Below are positions 62,112 to 64,000 of a stretch of 64,000 nucleotides of DNA, piece after piece. This stretch comes from Saccharibacillus deserti (GTDB lineage: Bacteria; Bacillota; Bacilli; Paenibacillales; Paenibacillaceae), in contig NZ_JABJVN010000005.1 in assembly GCF_013618475.1 (NCBI RefSeq), positions 52,826 through 116,825 of the forward strand, given 5' to 3'. Positions within the stretch are counted from its first letter, which is position 1; every line of letters starts with the position of its first letter. A program made the translations under genes and the position numbers. The notes beneath the pieces were generated by a model that saw nothing but the letters and a program-made list of their open reading frames with translations, did not search any database and was not told where the DNA came from.

Positions 62112-62144
62112 AAGCCTCCGGCTGTTCAGCCGGGGGCTTATTCG
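62112..62144 (+). terminator. Terminator after the FGE-like gene
   Basis: AAGCCTCCGGCTG (62112-62124) pairs with CAGCCGGGGGCTT (62127-62139), one mismatch, followed by ATT. Weak T tract. Confidence 0.65.
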
Positions 62145-62206
62145 TGTTCACAACAAACGTCACGTCATTCCAAAGGGAGATGTTTCAAGTCTATTCGGAA
62201 ATCCGC

Positions 62207-62235
62207 TTGACAATACCTGAGTTATCCAATAGGAT
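62207..62235 (+). promoter_or_regulatory. Predicted sigma-A promoter of the TetR gene
   Basis: TTGACA (62207-62212), 17 bases, TAGGAT (62230-62235). A perfect -35 with a fair -10. Confidence 0.65.
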
Positions 62236-62249
62236 TTAAAAATAAATAC

Positions 62250-62263
62250 TGACTGACTCGTCA
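62250..62263. promoter_or_regulatory. Possible TetR-family operator
   Basis: TGACTGACTCGTCA has TGAC/GTCA arms and lies just downstream of the -10 element of the TetR gene, where a repressor could block its own promoter. Confidence 0.45.
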
Positions 62264-62282
62264 ATCGGGAAGGGGATGCAGG

Positions 62283-62933
62283 TTGCCTATCGATGAATCA
62301 AATGAGGAAACGCGCAAAGAACCCATAGATCGCAAAGCTCAATTGATCGAGATCGCTTTGGAGAAGTTTGCCCGGCTGGGCTATCATCAAACGAAAATAT
62401 CCGACATCGTATCCGAAGCGGGCGTCGCCCAAGGCACGTTCTACTGGCACTTCAAAAGCAAGGAAGCGATCGGGCTGGAGATTATCGAGCAGGGCAAAGA
62501 GCGGCTGCTTCAGGTAATCGACCAGGGCTATCGGCAGGATCCGGGAGATATTGACGATATGGTGCAGGCTTCGGAAGCTTTGTTTCTCCGATTGTTCGGT
62601 TTTGCCGAAGAGAACCGTCATCTGATGGAAATCGTGCTGATGGGCAACGGAGCCGACCGGACAATCAGACAGAGCATTTCCGCCGCCCGAAACGCGATGG
62701 AGCAGGGATTCAGGCGCAATATTCAAAGGGCGAAAGAGCTGCATATGCTGCCGGAGGACATCGATGTCGAGCTTCGCGGCGCTCTGCTGATGAGCATGTG
62801 CGAAGGCCTGCTCTCGCGCTGGCTGTTCGGTTCGGACGACATGTATGCCAAGATCGCGGAGTCTACCGCCGCACAGTTGGCGAGCGAGTTGGCGAATTTC
62901 GAATTTTACGGATTAATAGGCAAAGCCAGATAG
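62283..62933 (+). CDS. TetR family transcriptional regulator
   Basis: A 216-residue repressor-type protein. The helix-turn-helix is at about residues 22-65 (LIEIALEKFARLGYHQTKISDIVSEAGVAQGTFYWHFKSKEAI). The remaining helical domain would bind the ligand. The start is TTG 62283 with GGGAAGGGG upstream. A TGAC/GTCA palindrome next to its promoter suggests autoregulation. It is 25 bases upstream of an amino acid ABC operon and probably cotranscribed with it, so that operon may be its target. Confidence 0.88.
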   Translation: MPIDESNEETRKEPIDRKAQLIEIALEKFARLGYHQTKISDIVSEAGVAQGTFYWHFKSKEAIGLEIIEQGKERLLQVIDQGYRQDPGDIDDMVQASEALFLRLFGFAEENRHLMEIVLMGNGADRTIRQSISAARNAMEQGFRRNIQRAKELHMLPEDIDVELRGALLMSMCEGLLSRWLFGSDDMYAKIAESTAAQLASELANFEFYGLIGKAR

Positions 62934-62958
62934 ATAAGCAGAGAAGGGGAGAAAAAAG

Positions 62959-63780
62959 ATGATGAAACGTAAATTGACGGGAGTTACCCTTGCCGCATTG
63001 ACTTTGTTCAGCTTGGTTCTGGGGGCGTGCGGAGGAGATTCGAATTCGGGTGCAGCGTCCGCGAACGGATTGGAACAGATCAAGAAAGCCGGCGTGATCA
63101 AGGTCGGTACGATGGGTACCTATCCGCCGTATACCTTTTTGAACGAGCAAAAAGACGTCGACGGTTTCGACCCGGATATCGCCAAAGAAATCGCCAAGCG
63201 AATCGGAGTCAAGGCGGAGTTCACAACACAAGAGTTCTCCGGATTGATCCCGAGTCTGCAGGCCAAAAAGTTCGATGTTGTGGTCAGTCAGGTGACGATC
63301 ACGGACGAGCGCCAAAAGCAAATCGATTTTACCGACCCTTACATCACGAACGAGGTCAAGATTATCGTGAACGAAAGCAATAGCGGTATCACCAAGCTGG
63401 AAGACTTCAAAGGAAAAAAAGTCGGAGTCGGACTCGGCACCAACGACGAAACGTATCTTCGCACCGAAGTGCTGCCGGAAGTCGGCGATTTCGATATCAA
63501 AACCTACGATGACGTCATTACGTCGCTGAAAGATCTGGATGCGGGCCGGATCGACGCTACGATCAACAATCTGTATGCCCTAAAGCCGATCGTGGACGAG
63601 AACGGGTTCAAGATCAAAGCCGTCGGCGAACCGATCAAATCAGACGAAGCCGGCATCGCTCTTCGCAAAGACAATGCGCAGCTGCAGGAGGCCATGAACA
63701 AAGCGTTGACGGATATGAAGGCGGACGGCACTTACGATACGATTTTCAAAAAATGGTTCGGTGAAGCACCGGCCAAATAA
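62959..63780 (+). CDS. Amino acid ABC transporter substrate-binding lipoprotein (second locus)
   Basis: A 273-residue family 3 solute-binding protein with a signal peptide ending in a lipobox (LGAC). Ligand-site landmarks are GTMGTYPPYTFLN, GFDPDIAKEIAKRIG, VVVSQVTITDERQKQIDFTDPYI and AGIALRKDN. It is related to the protein at 27235 but clearly diverged, so a different amino acid may be bound. ATG 62959 (or 62962) follows GAAGGGGAG. The permease gene begins 42 bases later. Confidence 0.9.
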   Translation: MMKRKLTGVTLAALTLFSLVLGACGGDSNSGAASANGLEQIKKAGVIKVGTMGTYPPYTFLNEQKDVDGFDPDIAKEIAKRIGVKAEFTTQEFSGLIPSLQAKKFDVVVSQVTITDERQKQIDFTDPYITNEVKIIVNESNSGITKLEDFKGKKVGVGLGTNDETYLRTEVLPEVGDFDIKTYDDVITSLKDLDAGRIDATINNLYALKPIVDENGFKIKAVGEPIKSDEAGIALRKDNAQLQEAMNKALTDMKADGTYDTIFKKWFGEAPAK

Positions 63781-63822
63781 AGACCGGAACATTCGTCCTC
63801 CGGCAGAAAGGCGGTAGAATTC

Positions 63823-64000
63823 ATGCAGCTCGTGTTCGACAATCTGCCCTTCTTGCTGAAGGGCGCCGGTTTTACCTTATTGCTGACGATCGTGTCCATG
63901 TTCTTCGGCCTGATAATCGGATTGGTGGTAGCGATCGCCCGTCTTAAAGGGAATCGGCCGATTCGGTGGTTGGCCCGCGTCTATGTATCGATCATACGGG
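63823..64000 (+). CDS. Amino acid ABC transporter permease, partial (cut by window end)
   Basis: The first 59 codons read MQLVFDNLPFLLKGAGFTLL and continue with LTIVSMFFGLIIGLVVAIARLKG and YVSIIRG, the start of a HisMQ-type permease with its first membrane segment and the beginning of the conserved RGTP-type signature. ATG 63823 follows AGAAAGGCGG. It belongs to the operon that begins with the TetR gene or the binding protein; the rest lies outside the window. Confidence 0.88.
   Translation, partial: MQLVFDNLPFLLKGAGFTLLLTIVSMFFGLIIGLVVAIARLKGNRPIRWLARVYVSIIR

Noticed and set aside
1-64000. Mobile elements, prophage, CRISPR arrays, tRNA or rRNA genes
   Set aside because: No transposase or integrase frames, no regularly spaced repeats and no tRNA-like or rRNA-like sequences were recognised on either strand.

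Overview
The window looks like chromosomal DNA of a Gram-positive, moderately GC-rich member of the Paenibacillaceae (Paenibacillus or Saccharibacillus-like). The grounds are strong AGGAGG ribosome sites, frequent TTG/GTG starts, sigma-A type promoters, many lipoprotein-anchored ABC transporters without a local ATPase, a YesM/YesN-type two-component pair beside an LplABC-type sugar transporter, and an rph-rdgB pair. The genus is inferred from gene style, not from a marker gene. I saw no rRNA, tRNA, CRISPR array, transposase or prophage gene.

Layout. 1-7.2 kb: a GbsR/MarR-type regulator diverges from a UgpA/E/B-like ABC transporter, followed by a HAD phosphatase, an SMR transporter and a metallophosphoesterase, which suggests uptake and dephosphorylation of a phosphorylated compound. 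7.2-14.5 kb: single genes (Nudix hydrolase with a decayed 5' junction, methyltransferase, soluble histidine kinase, metallo-beta-lactamase fold hydrolase, secreted helical-repeat protein with a copper-amine-oxidase-like domain, a 50-residue acidic protein, an SseB-like protein). 14.6-23 kb: pgpA, rph-rdgB, a FapA-family protein, a secreted propeller-like/LytM-like pair and a chemoreceptor. 23-27 kb: two tandem YsnF/AvaK stress proteins and an AI-2E family transporter. 27-31.7 kb: a polar amino acid ABC operon and a second chemoreceptor. 31.7-42 kb: a carbohydrate locus: YesM-like kinase, YesN-like regulator, LplA/B/C-like transporter and a GH42 beta-galactosidase, with two long imperfect palindromes in front of the galactosidase. 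42-51 kb: oxidoreductase, VanZ-RDD membrane protein, CHAD protein, SLH protein, aldehyde dehydrogenase and two CNNM/CorC-type membrane proteins. 51-61 kb: an intact tandem-rhodanese sulfurtransferase, a GNAT, an SDR and a complete ribose operon rbsRKDACB bracketed by sulfurtransferase remnants. 61-64 kb: a formylglycine-generating-enzyme-like protein, a TetR regulator and the start of a second amino acid ABC operon, cut by the window end.

How the genes work together: the ribose operon is self-contained (repressor, kinase, pyranase, importer), with a predicted promoter, an operator and a cre-like site. The YesMN pair probably senses a galactoside and activates the lpl-like transporter, whose promoter has a perfect -10 but no good -35; GH42 would hydrolyse the imported sugar. 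The most unusual features are a shared hairpin between the ribosome site and the TTG start of both CNNM paralogues, the twin long palindromes at 39.3-39.8 kb, the sulfurtransferase remnants flanking the ribose operon, and an operator-like site inside rbsK. No clearly new defence or biosynthetic system was found.
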